This document shows positions 53,431-64,000 of a stretch of 64,000 nucleotides of DNA, piece after piece; within the stretch, counting starts at the first letter, position 1; every line of letters begins with the position of its first letter. The position numbers and the translations under genes are program-made. Origin of the DNA: Protula sp. h YS-2021 (taxonomy: Eukaryota; Annelida; Polychaeta; Sabellida; Serpulidae). The notes under the pieces are model-generated. The model had not been told where the DNA came from. It did no database searches and worked only from the letters and a program-made list of their open reading frames with translations. Location: NCBI GenBank assembly GCA_949752745.1, contig OX457028.1, positions 9,546,778 through 9,610,777 on the forward strand. The letters are read 5' to 3'.

Positions 53431-54080
53431 CGAAGAGGTTTCCGTAATATTTGCGTGTAGCGTGTACGAAGAGGTTACCGTAATGTTTGCGTGTAGCGTG
53501 TACGAAGAGGTTACCGTAATGTTTGCGTGTAGCGTGTACGAAGAGGTTACCGTAATATTTGCGAGTAGCGTGTACGAAGAGGTTACCGTAATGTTTGCGT
53601 GTAACGGGTACGAAGAGGTTACGGTAATGTGTGCGTGTAGCGTGTACGAAGAGGTTACCGTAATGTTTGCGTGTAGCGTGTACGAAGAGGTTACCATAAT
53701 ATTTGCGTGTAGCGTGTACGAAGAGGTTACCGTAATGTTTGCGTGTAGCGTGTACAAAGAGGTTACCGTAATGTGTGCGTGTAGCGTGTACGAAGAGGTT
53801 TCCGTAATGTGTGCGTGTAGCGTGTACGAAGAGGTTTCCGTAATGTGTGCGTGTAGCGTGTACGAAGAGGTTTCCGTAATGTGTGCGTGTAGCGTGTACG
53901 AAGAGGTTTCCGTAATGTGTGCGTGTAGCGTGTGCGAAGAGGTTACCGTTATGTGTGCGTGTAGCGTGTACGAAGAGGTTACCGTAATGTGTGCGTGTAG
54001 CGTGTACGAAGAGGTTTCCGTAATGTTTGCGTGTAGCGTGTACGAAGAGGTTTCCGTAATGTTTGCGTGTAGCGTGTACC
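53431..54080. repeat. 36 bp minisatellite
   Basis: About 18 copies of a 36 bp unit containing GTACGAAGAGGTTACCGTAA and TGTTTGCGTGTAGC. Positional variants are A/T in GGTT(A/T)CCG and T/G in ATGT(T/G)TGCG. Three frames stay open because the period is divisible by three and the unit lacks stops in them. Confidence 0.95.
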
Positions 54081-55252
54081 GCCAGTCTACAACCATTGAT
54101 ACTGCGGTCAGCTGCTTCTGTTGGAGCTTGTAATACCAAAACATTCTGTGATAATACTATCTACCGTGAATTGGCTTTCTTTGAAAAAATTGCAAAAGCT
54201 GAAAGACAGTATATATCTGCATTTGGAGCCTCTAAATCACTGATTTTAGTGCCCAGACAAAAACACTGGGAAAACAATTAGGAAAATTGCATTTGGATTC
54301 CGTTTCTATGATGAGAAATTCACGTTACGGCACGAGCAGGATCTTGACATGTGGATAATTAACTGGGGAAGCGGGAGGAGGGGTGGTGCTCACCACTGCA
54401 TAATATCGCAATAAATTACTGTGGCAACAAGAAGAGTAAGAAATGGGTTGTTTATCAAGGATGGCTATTTTTACAAAAAAGGCCGCATTGCCGAATCCAC
54501 GGGATTGTGGGCGGGGGTAGAGGAGGTTGCATACTCCCCCCCCCCCCCCCACCTTCGGACCGGATCGTTATTTAAATGACGCGAAGATAAGTGCTTTTTG
54601 GATAGCATCGCCCTTTCTCCACCCCTTCTCCGCCCCCCCCCCCCCAACCTTTCAACACCCTTCCTTGTGATCACATCACCGCCCTAATTAAGCTGAGAAA
54701 TACTGTATCCGGTCATGTGGCTGGTCCCCACGAGGTGTGTCACTCCACCAACGTCACAACAGCATTGCGGTGGTGCCACTAGTCACAGCACTACCTCAAT
54801 GTGAAATGGAAGCAAGCGCCCAATGAATGGCGAGTAAGCGAGGCATGCCAACAGCTCCACGTACCTGTTCCTGTGGCGTTGATTACATGGCCTGAAAGAG
54901 GCTTAATTACGGCTCACCTGAGGCTAATCGTCTTTCACTGTAATTTTCTAATGTCCAGTGACACAGCCGCAACCTGGACCGACAGGAACACCTACAACGC
55001 GTGGTCGCTAGTATTCCCTCCCTGACGTCATATCAACATCCGGGGTTTTTTTCGCCGGCATTGTGGCATGATGACGTCATAGTTTTCACGTCTTTACAAA
55101 GCAGGAATAGAAACATGCAGTAAACTTAGAGACCCTTGAGCCTGGGCATGCCATTTCCCCATCTCTGTTACCATAGTCACCAAAAACCACAAAGCAACGA
55201 AAGCAGATACTAGAGACATTTCATTTCTGGAATGCGGTTTTAGATCAGTTCG

Positions 55253-55412
55253 GAAATAAACCCTTGAGACACCTTCCTATTCGTACACACCATGGGGAAC
55301 TCTGGAAGTAAACCCTTGAGAAACCTTCCTATTCGTACACACCATGGGGAACTCCGGAAAGAAACCCTTGAGACACCTTCCTATTCGTACACATCATGGA
55401 GAACTCCGGAAG
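55253..55412 (+). repeat. ~52 bp tandem repeat, 3 copies
   Basis: Units share AAACCCTTGAGA(C/A)ACCTTC, CTATTCGTACACA and CATGG(G/A)GAACTC(T/C)GGAA. A related diverged TTAGAGACCCTTGAGCC lies at 55126. Confidence 0.9.
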
Positions 55413-56342
55413 TAAGACCACCCAGTAGTCACATCCCTTTTGACCAGTCGAATTACACTTCTTCAATTTCCGATATCAAATAGTGACATTAGAAATTTAA
55501 TTTGTGATATCATTAATTCAATTATTGATATCGCTATTTTTTATGGACATCAATAAGTCAATAGTAAGGAAACTTGCAAGTATAAGAGGACAATTTACAG
55601 GTGTTGGTATCAAAAATTAGATTATTGGTATGAGTAATCAAGTTATTATTATCAGGAATTTAGCTGAATATGCGATATCATTGTTTTGGAAATCAAAAAT
55701 TCAGTAACCATTATCATAAAAAGATGAACGATTTATGATATCAAGAAATTATTTCTTCATGTTATTAGAATATTTGATGTCAAAAATTCAATATTCACAT
55801 CGAAAATCAAATGTATGAGATTATTGTTTCTTTTTGTTTTTAATTCTTAAATTAGTAATCTCACTATTTGATCTTTGGCAGAATGATTTATTGATATAAA
55901 AATAAAGAACGGGAATAGAAATACAAGGCACTTCGTCAGTTTAGAGACGCCAGGAACTGCCTATTTCACATCATTCAGAGGCTGGAAAAGGAGGCCAAAG
56001 TGCAATCTCTCTGTGACACTTCGAGACCCGTTGGATTTTGGTGTACTATTTCCACATCTGTTCTTCTATAATTATTGGCAACGCAAAGAAAAGAAAATTA
56101 GATCCTGGATATCGAGTTTCACATCACGAAAAATGGACCATAATGTTTTAGGTCCCCTATCATTGCCTTAATTTTGCGGAAAATATACCGTTATTGACAA
56201 GCTACGAGTTAATTTAAGTAATTAAGAGTGAAATGTTATATTTTGCTGGTAGTGCAGAACAGACAGATGCAGAATTAGCATAATTAAAAGCAATGACAAA
56301 GGATAACACTTGCCCAAGCAAAACCTTGTTCTCTGGTATTTT

Positions 56343-56540
56343 GTTTTGCAGAAATAAGTTTGTTGTGCAGAAATCGGTTTGTTGTGCAGAAATCGCCTTG
56401 TGCAGAAATCGGTTGGTTGTGCAGGAATCGATTTGTTGTGCAGAAATCGGTTTGTTGTGCAGACATCGGTTTGTTGTGCAGAAATCAGTTTGTTGTGCAG
56501 ACATCGGTTTGTTGTGCAGAAATCGGTTTGTTGTGCCGTC
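56343..56540 (+). repeat. ~18-19 bp minisatellite (GTTTGTTGTGCAGAAATCG)
   Basis: About ten copies alternating CAGAAATCG and CAGACATCG. Cys/Val/Gln-rich frames on both strands are artefacts. Confidence 0.92.
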
Positions 56541-56577
56541 TTTTTATGCAGCAAAAAATCTTTCTATTTAAGGAGTC

Positions 56578-56727
56578 ATTGGCGTAGCCATGTTTTTGCA
56601 ACTGGAGGGGGGCTAACTTTCGTAACGGAGGGGGGCCGAAGGATACTATGCCCCCCCCCCCACTCTGAAAACGGGTGGGGGCTGAGGCCCCCTGCCTCCC
56701 CCACCCCCCTCCCAGTGGCTACGCCTG
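56578..56727. mobile_element. Small foldback element with GGCGTAGCCA termini
   Basis: TTGGCGTAGCCATG at 56579 is the inverse of AGTGGCTACGCCTG near 56713. The interior is G/C-homopolymer rich (GGAGGGGGGC, CCCCCCCCCC). MITE- or SINE-like; modest support. Confidence 0.5.
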
Positions 56728-59204
56728 TGAGGAGGGAGCGTTGCTGTACTGTACATGACACGCTGGACGTTCCGATGCTGCTGAAAACCAAGAAAATGTT
56801 CAATGGAAAGTGATTATAGAATATGCGAATGATTTCTGCCATCGGACTCGTGATATATCAATAAGAGGTCAAAGAACTCCCATGTAAACCAAGCGGAAGC
56901 ATTGTTTTTACATTTATTGTTCCCAGAGCCATAATACCGTGAAATACACACCATGCCGTCAAAATGTAGCCGGCTGTCTGCTCGAGAAAAACATTGATGT
57001 GGAAAAATTAAACACACTCGTAAGACTGTGATGGGCACTTAGGAATTAGGAAGAACTGGAAATAGTCTCTCATTAACGTTCATATGTATGTAATGTATTG
57101 TAAATGCGTACGCATGGTTGTTTAATTGTTGAAGAATATCTCGGTCTAAAACGGGTTTATCTCTGCAACACTGAAGTTTTTTCTTGTTGTTAAACAATGT
57201 ACAGGAAAGACATAAGGACTGTCGATAAAATTACAATCATTAACATTTGACAAGTCTTTAGCTTGCAAGAGTTATATGAATTTGTGCGAGCAGCCGTTCG
57301 TCCTTTTTTTTCTTGACAGTTTTTCCGATTTTTTGTGTCTTCTTCTCTGACACTATGGGCCCTAAGACCATGAAACTTTGGACTTATGAAGAGCTTGATC
57401 TGAACGTGTGCATGTAACTTTTTATTTTCGTCTTCGTTTTCGTTTTCTTTGTTTAAAAGCCATGTGAAAAGAGTGTATTTTTGCAAGTAAATGCAGTGCA
57501 TTTAACGTACATCACAGAACACAGTTGCTGAGCTTTATGCGAGCTCTCACTGCGTAAATAGATAACACGGCGTATGCCTGATCAGTGAATAAAACCTTAA
57601 GCCAACAAAAACCAAACACTACTCGGCTTACAAGACGTATTCAAGCTGTGTTGTTTACAATATATTATTCAAGAAATAATCCATTGAAGGAAGCATTTTT
57701 TGCGTTTTAATTTTTGTCAAGTGTTAAGTATTTCGCTAGCGAAATAAGGTTCTAGTTCAGTTTTGCTGTGATATTATTATATCAGTTTATGATCAAAACT
57801 GGACCGTATAATTTATCATTTTAGGCTTTATAAAAATTATGACTGAGCCAATAATTTTTAACTCCGAGAGTTTTTGACGCAAGAGGGAGGAGAACTATCC
57901 GTATGATAAGCAAATAATTGTCATTGTTCAATGTTGTAAAACTTTTGTTAATATGGCTAATATATTTCATCATATTGCCAAAAAAATATTCATTATAAGT
58001 TCAATAGTATGTCACATATTTTCTGACCATATGCTGACCATATCCTGACCATATGCTGACAATCTACTAGCCATGTGATGACTCTTTTATAACCACTTAG
58101 TGAACCATAGTATACGGTATGGTTACACGTTCCATATGAAACATACTATACTTAACTAAAACAAAAGCTGTTTATTTTACCCACAATTCTATTATACCTC
58201 TATGATAACTATGCAGTTATGTCACGTGATAAGATCATGGAAACACACATACCCTGATGCTAGACAACAATGGTGAGTTCTCCAAGCAGCATTTTGTCAT
58301 TGTTTATTACACAACTTACTGAGAAATAATACTCTATTTAGTGATAAAGACAACAGTGGCATATACAGGTTTTGGATTAGGGCAGGGGTGGAGGGGGGTT
58401 CATCTTGAACAAATGACCCGAAGAAGCAAGTTTATCAGTAAAACTTTTCTATGAAAATACAAAATTTATCCGTCTATTTTTTTTTTCGAATTCAGAAGGG
58501 AGGAGTTGCAACCCCTAACCCCCTCGCCCCGCCCCATCCCCAACTGCACAGCCACTGTAAATATTTAGCGATCAATCCTTCATTATCAGCAAGAATTACC
58601 CTCTCTGAGAATAAGGTTATAAATTATTATTTTGGCTAAGATGACAACTGGTCAAGTGACTGGGATCCGACTAGTCCCAGGCTGATTATCCTGAACGAAT
58701 GACGGTCACTCTCTGCATTCAAAGCGGATAATTAGGCTGTCTAGGCCCATCGGTTTGTGATATATTGCGATTCACTGCAATAAGACTAAAATTTATCTTC
58801 CAGTCCCGGCAATCCCATACTGGTTTTTTTTTTTTTTGTTCGGGCTGGAAGTGAAAGCGGGGATGGTGGGAGGGACGGGAGAAGGGAGGGGAGTGTTGTA
58901 CCATAGTAGTTCACAAGATGCTTTTCCCCTCCCAAAGAGCATGAAAGACCCCAGATAAGATACAACAATACTTAAAGTAAGAAGTGGTGACTCCGAAAAC
59001 TGACAAATTGCCGAAATTAAAACCTAATGTTGCGCTCACATTTTTAAATTTAAAAACAAACCAAAAAAAAAAAAAAGAAAAAAAAAACGGAAAATAGAAA
59101 CGTCACTCAGTATAAGGGTCAACTTTGCGCTTACAATTTCTGATGTAGAACACAGAATGATAAACGTGCACATAAAACTTAGAGCAAGAGTTTGGAAAAA
59201 TGCA

Positions 59205-59417
59205 AGTGGCCGTATTCACAAAGTTACCTGTACAGTTAACTGATTCCCTTAACTGCTCCGCTAGGAACTTGAACATCCGAAGGTAAATGAATAAATTTAA
59301 CCTACTAAACAAATAAAAATTTACCAGTAATTGTTTGCATAATACAGCCAGGTCAACCGATTTGCTCTTCTATAGGAGCACAGGTAACTGCGCAGTTAAC
59401 TTTTGTGAATACCCGGG
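59205..59417. mobile_element. Short MITE with GGCCGTATTCAC-type end
   Basis: The left end TGGCCGTATTCACAAAGTTA and right end AACTTTTGTGAATACCCG are imperfect inverses; both flank GTTAACTG motifs. The terminal sequence is shared with the larger element at 14705. Confidence 0.65.
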
Positions 59418-60359
59418 ACTGGTTGTCAAATCTGCGTAAATTAAAAATATCAAGAAAAGTTTTTAAAGCTGTTCTTCACTCAGGTTTAATTTTTTTAAGA
59501 CTTAAAAAATCGCAATGTATCTTAAGATTCTGAATGAGTAACACGACTTTTTTGTTATTGACCAAACACAGAATAAAAACTAGACCCGCTTGGGGTCCCA
59601 TGAGGAACAAAAAGAGAAAATGTGGCGCCGCTGGTAAGAAGTAGTAACCAGGCCTCGGTCGTAAATAATCAAAATGGCCGCTTGCTCTGTGTGGGTGCCG
59701 TTAATCAGACCCTTCCTTCCTCTCTGATGGGTTACAAATGTTCTAGGTGTTATCACAAGCACGAGGGATGTTTGTCGCGTCCAATGTTCAAATGCTGGCA
59801 CTTGGATTTGTCTAATAACCAGCCCTGTGGTGGTCGTTTTTCTTCCTTTCCTTTGTTCTGACGCTGTTACTTTATAAGTTATAAATTATGTACTTATAGA
59901 GTTTTAATTACAACGCGTATTTAAAAAACAGTGAGGACAGTTAGTTAGTGCCCAACGCCCAATGCCCAATGGTGGAATGGCATCTTATTTTAAAAGGGTT
60001 CAGGAAAATTTCGATTCGATATTCCGCGTTTATTTTCTAAATCTGTGATGGCCGCTATTTTTATACCTTCTTTTGGCCTCTCAGTGCTGGCCCGCACCTC
60101 GTTGGTTTTTCGTTGACCTCATCTCATTCATTGTTAGTTCAACTGCATCTCTTTCCTTGTTGTCTAACAGCCAACCTGTATGGTGGTTCGTGTTGTATAT
60201 GACACCACTTTACTCCCCAGACCCACTGGGTTTTTCCGCGAATATGGTACTCATTGAAGAGAGGAACTACTTTTCTAAATATCCATCGACCCTGTGTTTA
60301 TGCGTAGCAGAAGGACATCCTCAGACGGCCGCATAACAAAAACATCTCTTTGATTTTAG

Positions 60360-60508
60360 ATGCTGTCACGTGACGGATATAGGCGTAGGATACCTGTCAA
60401 CAATGACATCACTGCAGAAGCTATACCTCAGGTGGTGCACGCAGCTGCGGGACTTTGGTTTGCAGCATCTGTACACGATGAAACACTTACACGTTCTCTC
60501 GCTAGCAG
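60360..60508 (+). CDS. FBXL16: FBXL16 coding exon 2 (leucine-rich repeats)
   Basis: Follows a TTTTAG acceptor. Reads CCHVTDIGVGYLST, MTSLQKLYLRWCTQLRDFG, LQHLYTMKHLHVLSLAG, aligning directly with the vertebrate FBXL16 repeats. Ends after one base of a Gly codon before GTGCCT, a non-consensus but GT donor. Frame joins exon 1 (Arg) and exon 3 (Gly) exactly. Confidence 0.93.
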
Positions 60509-60583
60509 GTGCCTCTCTCTCTTTCTCACTGTATCTCTCTCACACTATCGCAAGCTCTGTCTATCTGTCTATCTATCTATCTG

Positions 60584-60617
<34 letters not shown>

Positions 60618-60814
60618 CATCTATATATCTGTCTATCTACCTACCTACCTACCTATCTATCGTTCTTTCTCACTCTCAGTCTCTCTCTCACTGCACTGTT
60701 CGCAATTAAAATTGTTCATTTTTGCGTTGTTATTTGTCATATTTGAATTGTATGGGGTCAAAATACTCCTTTTTAAATTCGCGATTAACAATCCTTTCAC
60801 TTGCCTCATTGCAG
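60509..60814 (+). other. FBXL16 intron 2 with CTAT microsatellite
   Basis: 306 bp, begins GTGCCT and ends TTGCAG. Most of the first half is CT- and CTAT-repeat (about 60555-60665). Reading through it gives long Ser/Leu/Tyr frames that are artefacts. Confidence 0.9.
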
Positions 60815-60963
60815 GCTGCTGCTTGCTGACAGCCAGCGGCTTGAGTGGACTTGTCCAGATGAGCAATCTGCAAGAATTAGAACTGACCAACTGCCCCGCA
60901 GCTGCGGGTGAAACGGCACAGTTCCTCAGGCAGGGCATACCCAACTGCGTTGTAATTGAATAA
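60815..60963 (+). CDS. FBXL16: FBXL16 coding exon 3 (C-terminus)
   Basis: After the TTGCAG acceptor it reads CCLLTASGLSGLVQMSNLQE, LELTNCPAA and ends NCVVIE, nearly the same as the vertebrate C-terminus. The stop TAA is at 60961-60963. The three exons together encode about 473 residues, compared with 479 in human. Confidence 0.95.
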
Positions 60964-61274
60964 GATTTCGATGTAGCGAGAGAAAACTCCTGGATAAAAA
61001 ACCACCCAGACAGAAAGTGACAAGGAAAAAGTCACCTATTTTAAGTGTTTTCAAGCAGCTGAAACCGTTGCTGATTTTCACACCATTGAAAGTAACAGGT
61101 GAAAAGAAAATCACGTCTCCTTTTAGTATTTCTCCACAAAGCAAGCACTTTGCGGATTTTTTCCTTTTGCTGGAGTTCATTAAAAAAACAAGACCAATGC
61201 CTAGCTAATGCTCAGTCACGTGTATTTCAAATAGGACAACACACTCTCCAAACTGTGTGCAATAATCTGTCAAA

Positions 61275-61280
61275 AATAAA
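61275..61280 (+). terminator. Possible FBXL16 poly(A) signal
   Basis: AATAAA 312 bp after the stop codon. Its use is not established; the 3' UTR could be longer. Confidence 0.35.
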
Positions 61281-63790
61281 CAAAAAGAAAAAAACACATA
61301 AAAATAGCGAGTCGAGGGCATAGTTTTTCCAACACGGAATACCTCAAGGTGCGTTAAAATGTACATTTTTTCGCCATCGATTTAACTTGTATTTCTAAAA
61401 CATTTGATGATAATTGCACTTTAACGTAACTAGGATTTCACAGTAGAATGTTCCTACTGCTTCGCCAGTTATGTGACTGGATTTTTTTTTATTCATTTAT
61501 TTATTTTTTTTTGAAGGTGCAAGTTATAGTTACACCTGCCGCATGTTTTTAAATAGTACTTATCAAGTGATAACCGTATCCTTTAGAAAAAAAAACAATC
61601 TCCTTGCTCAATTGAGGCCCATGTGTAAATGTTAGGCCTTTTTTATGGGACTGTCTCTTTACTTTTAAATGCCATATGCCACAGTTAGTGAAGAAATAAT
61701 CAGCGTTTATTTCGCTTGTCAGTGAAGTAATATTCCAGTAATGGTGGGGCATTACTTTTTCCAGAGACAACGTGCGTCACCGGGCTCTGATTAACTTGTT
61801 ATTCTAGGACTCGTTATGTAAAAAAAAATTGCAGATTTTCCATAATTGCAAAATGCGACGCTCTTGTAACATGAGGTAAAAAGGTGGGTGGTGGGTATGG
61901 GTGGGGAGGTCCTATTCTGTTGACTTTACAAAATTAAGAACACGTGACGAGATTAGTCTTATTTTAGTAGATCGTCATTGACCTACTTGTCAGTACAGTC
62001 TTGTCACGGAGAACATTTAAAACATAAAATGGAACTACCACATTTGCTACAGGTTTAAAAGTTTTTGACATGTAAATAAAAATATTTAAAAGCGAAATAT
62101 GTATACATAAAAGTATAAGAAGTTTAAGGTATGTATTTAAGAAAAAATAACATGGGCTAGCTGCTATGGTTAAAATGATTTGCACTGCAGATTCTTTTTT
62201 GAAAAAGACTATAAAACCAATGAAAATAGTTTGCATATTTAATTTGTTACACAGCGTGGAGTATTTTTTAAGTGAAGAGATTTAAATATATGTCATAAAA
62301 CTGTCTTTTAAATTGGTACAAAGTTGAAGTATTGAGCATATTTGCATATCAGTCTGTGTCTTTTTTTCGCACGCTACGTAAAAAAAACAAACAAATGTTA
62401 TGGCTTCTTGTAACACAGCACGTAAAAAATTCCATTTTTTTCATTTTATTTTACTTTTTCTGTCATTTTTCTGTCATTTTTTTGTCATTTCGCTTGTGCC
62501 AAAGATAACATCCAGGGTCAGCTTATTTTCTGCGCTTGCCATCAAACAGAAAGAATAGTAATATTTCACACATAACATCCAGTGTCCGCGTCTTATTATT
62601 TTTCTTTTAAATGAAACCTACTGGATCTGTTTTTGAGTAAGGGCTCACCGTTTGTTTTTTAGTTTCTACCCCTGGCCTAGCACGGAGTGACTTTCAAGAC
62701 TTCATCTTTTTCCCCAACGTAGAAGTCATTGCAGTGGTCAGGCTTTATTTAAGGCTTTATTTAAGGCTGTCTAAAGCAACAGCAATGACAATAACCATAC
62801 CCAGAGTTTAAGCATCATATTTGAACGATGCTGGTTAAATTCGGACTCTTTATGGAATGCTACTCACTTTGCTATAATTTATATATTGCAGAGTTCATTT
62901 CATAGATTTTAATAACCAGCAGCTGCAAGCGTCGGGATTCCACGAAAAGTTTGGTTCTTTAATCCAGTTTCAAATCCGAAATTCATTGTGGGATCAAGTG
63001 GGCGTTGAATTGCATCTACAACTAGATAACTGGGGGGAGAGAGAGTTAAAAATGGTAGTCAGGTTTTGTAGTTGTTGTTTTTTACTGTGGTTGTCACCCT
63101 TGGAAGGAAATTGTAACTGCTAGGCATATGGAACTCTACGGACTTCCACAGTGCACCGTGAATTACAACTTACCTTCAATTTTCAATTAATTATTATAGC
63201 AATAATATTGTGTATTAACTTCGTAGAACTGTACAACAAGTAGAAAAACAGTTGAATTTAGTGTCCGAAACTTCGTATCTTTGATTTATCGTTGCAATAA
63301 AATGAGTGAGTATAATGTAAATAAGGGTCTTGTTTTATAGAAAGTAAACAAAAACTGTGATGCGTATTGTACTCGTTCAGTTGTTATATTTTGTTTATAA
63401 TGAATCTCGGCGAGTCTTTCTGTAGCGTTGTGGTAACACATTCAAAACGGGTTCCAAAATTTTTACGTAAAACTTGCGTTATTCAGGAATATTTATCTTT
63501 CCGTTATTATTTATGTTATGTACGTTATTATTTTGTATGTTATATTATGTTGTTATTATGTCATAATTAAATCTCCATGGAGTGACATTTTTATATTTAT
63601 TATTATATTGGGATGTCATTGATCTAATTTTTCATGTTGTAATCATTCCTGTTTTGAAAGACATTCGACAGAGAAGTGATGATCTAATAAATCCAAAAAT
63701 CGATGTCAATAATACGCGCTGGTCAACAAACAACCGGTAATGGAAATCGATAGATTCCTGCATTTTTGACAGATTTAAAATCCTAAAGCC
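61281..63790. other. Downstream intergenic, no gene recognised
   Basis: AT-rich sequence, possibly 3' UTR near its start. Short frames only. GTCATTTTTCTGTCATTTTT repeats near 62460 are low complexity. Confidence 0.5.
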
Positions 63791-63794
63791 ATTG

Positions 63795-64000
63795 GAGAGC
63801 AATGCAGCGTGTTAATAAAACTTGGTAAATCCATCACATTTGGCAACAGGAAATGTGTTAAAAAAGTGTGTTAAAAATCTCGCAAATCTATCACATTTGG
63901 CTACAGAAAATGTCCAATTTTTGGACACTGCAGTGAATTAAAAACTTGGCAAATCTGGTGCGTTTGGCTACAGAAAATGTCCAATTTTGGGCAATGCAAT
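63795..64000 (+). repeat. ~60 bp tandem repeat reaching the window end
   Basis: Three copies share AA(A/C)T(T/C)GG(T/C)AAATC, CA(C)ATTTGGC(A/T)ACAG and AAATGT(G/C). The last two copies share GCTACAGAAAATGTCCAATT. Confidence 0.8.

Larger units (their letters stand above)
43748..60359 (+). other. FBXL16 intron 1 (16.6 kb)
   Basis: Starts GTAAGT and ends TTTTAG. It contains the minisatellites and MITEs listed below. Between them (43.8-45.4, 45.95-47.95, 48.6-53.4, 54.1-55.2, 56.8-59.2 and 59.4-60.3 kb) I see only AT-rich unique sequence with short frames lacking domains. Confidence 0.85.

Noticed and set aside
53381..54144. Three overlapping 220-252 codon frames
   Set aside because: They come from a 36 bp minisatellite whose unit lacks stops; no promoter, domain or splice context.
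59685..59861. Cys/His-containing frame (GYKCSRCYHKHEGC)
   Set aside because: A zinc-ribbon-like look only; short, in an intron, no supporting signals.
60360..60746. Long Ser/Leu/Tyr-rich frames reading through FBXL16 exon 2 into CTAT repeats
   Set aside because: Only 60360-60508 is coding; the rest is intron 2 microsatellite.

Overview
The window is eukaryotic, AT-rich and repeat-rich, from an invertebrate, probably a mollusc or other lophotrochozoan. This placement rests on an FBXL16 gene with a 16.6 kb intron, many minisatellites, GGCCGTATTCAC-type MITEs and a DIRS-type retroelement relic; the species cannot be fixed from sequence alone.

Layout. (1) 1-17855: gene-poor flank with a decayed DIRS-like retrotransposon (5040-7330), tandem repeats, and a ~1.3 kb direct duplication of which only one copy carries a 655 bp MITE. 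(2) 17856-37072: a 19.2 kb, apparently complete Polinton/Maverick (adintovirus-like endogenous DNA virus) inside a (TA)n tract, with terminal inverted repeats beginning AG and ending CT. (3) 37073-42623: MITE-like inverted repeats and minisatellites. (4) 42624-60963: host FBXL16, three coding exons encoding about 473 aa. (5) 60964-64000: downstream sequence with no recognised gene.

Inside the Polinton, plus-strand genes fill the left half: Cys-rich 104 aa protein, 67 aa protein, RING/SIM protein 1, Gln-rich 105 aa protein with a TQT (dynein light chain type) motif, RING/SIM protein 2, a 38 aa ORF, protein-primed DNA polymerase B (1397 aa) and a PC4-like protein. Minus-strand genes fill the right half. 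A tight virion/integration block runs integrase, packaging ATPase, 108 aa, 182 aa, a newly noticed 38 aa ORF, penton-like minor capsid, 125 aa basic protein, major capsid and adenain-like protease. The right arm holds two more PC4-like proteins and a three-member family of small proteins of unknown function. The long core ORFs are all open and the ends are well preserved, so the copy looks recent.

Most striking: each of the first four plus-strand accessory genes is followed, 17-25 nt after its stop codon, by a 16 nt stem-loop of the metazoan replication-dependent histone mRNA type. The first is identical to the textbook core GGCTCTTTTCAGAGCC. At a fixed 11-12 nt spacing comes AAATAAGC (AAATGAGC in the fourth), placed like a histone downstream element. 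RING2, PolB and the PC4-like gene lack it, and AATAAA signals lie in the convergent region near 28.3 kb. This suggests the element borrows histone-type, S-phase-linked 3' end formation for its accessory genes. The same arm has duplicated promoters, a recurring AAGGTNAAGGNCACT motif and a 12-copy ~53 bp array upstream of RING2. The two RING proteins combine a SUMO-interaction-like motif with a C3HC4 RING, the layout of SUMO-targeted ubiquitin ligases.
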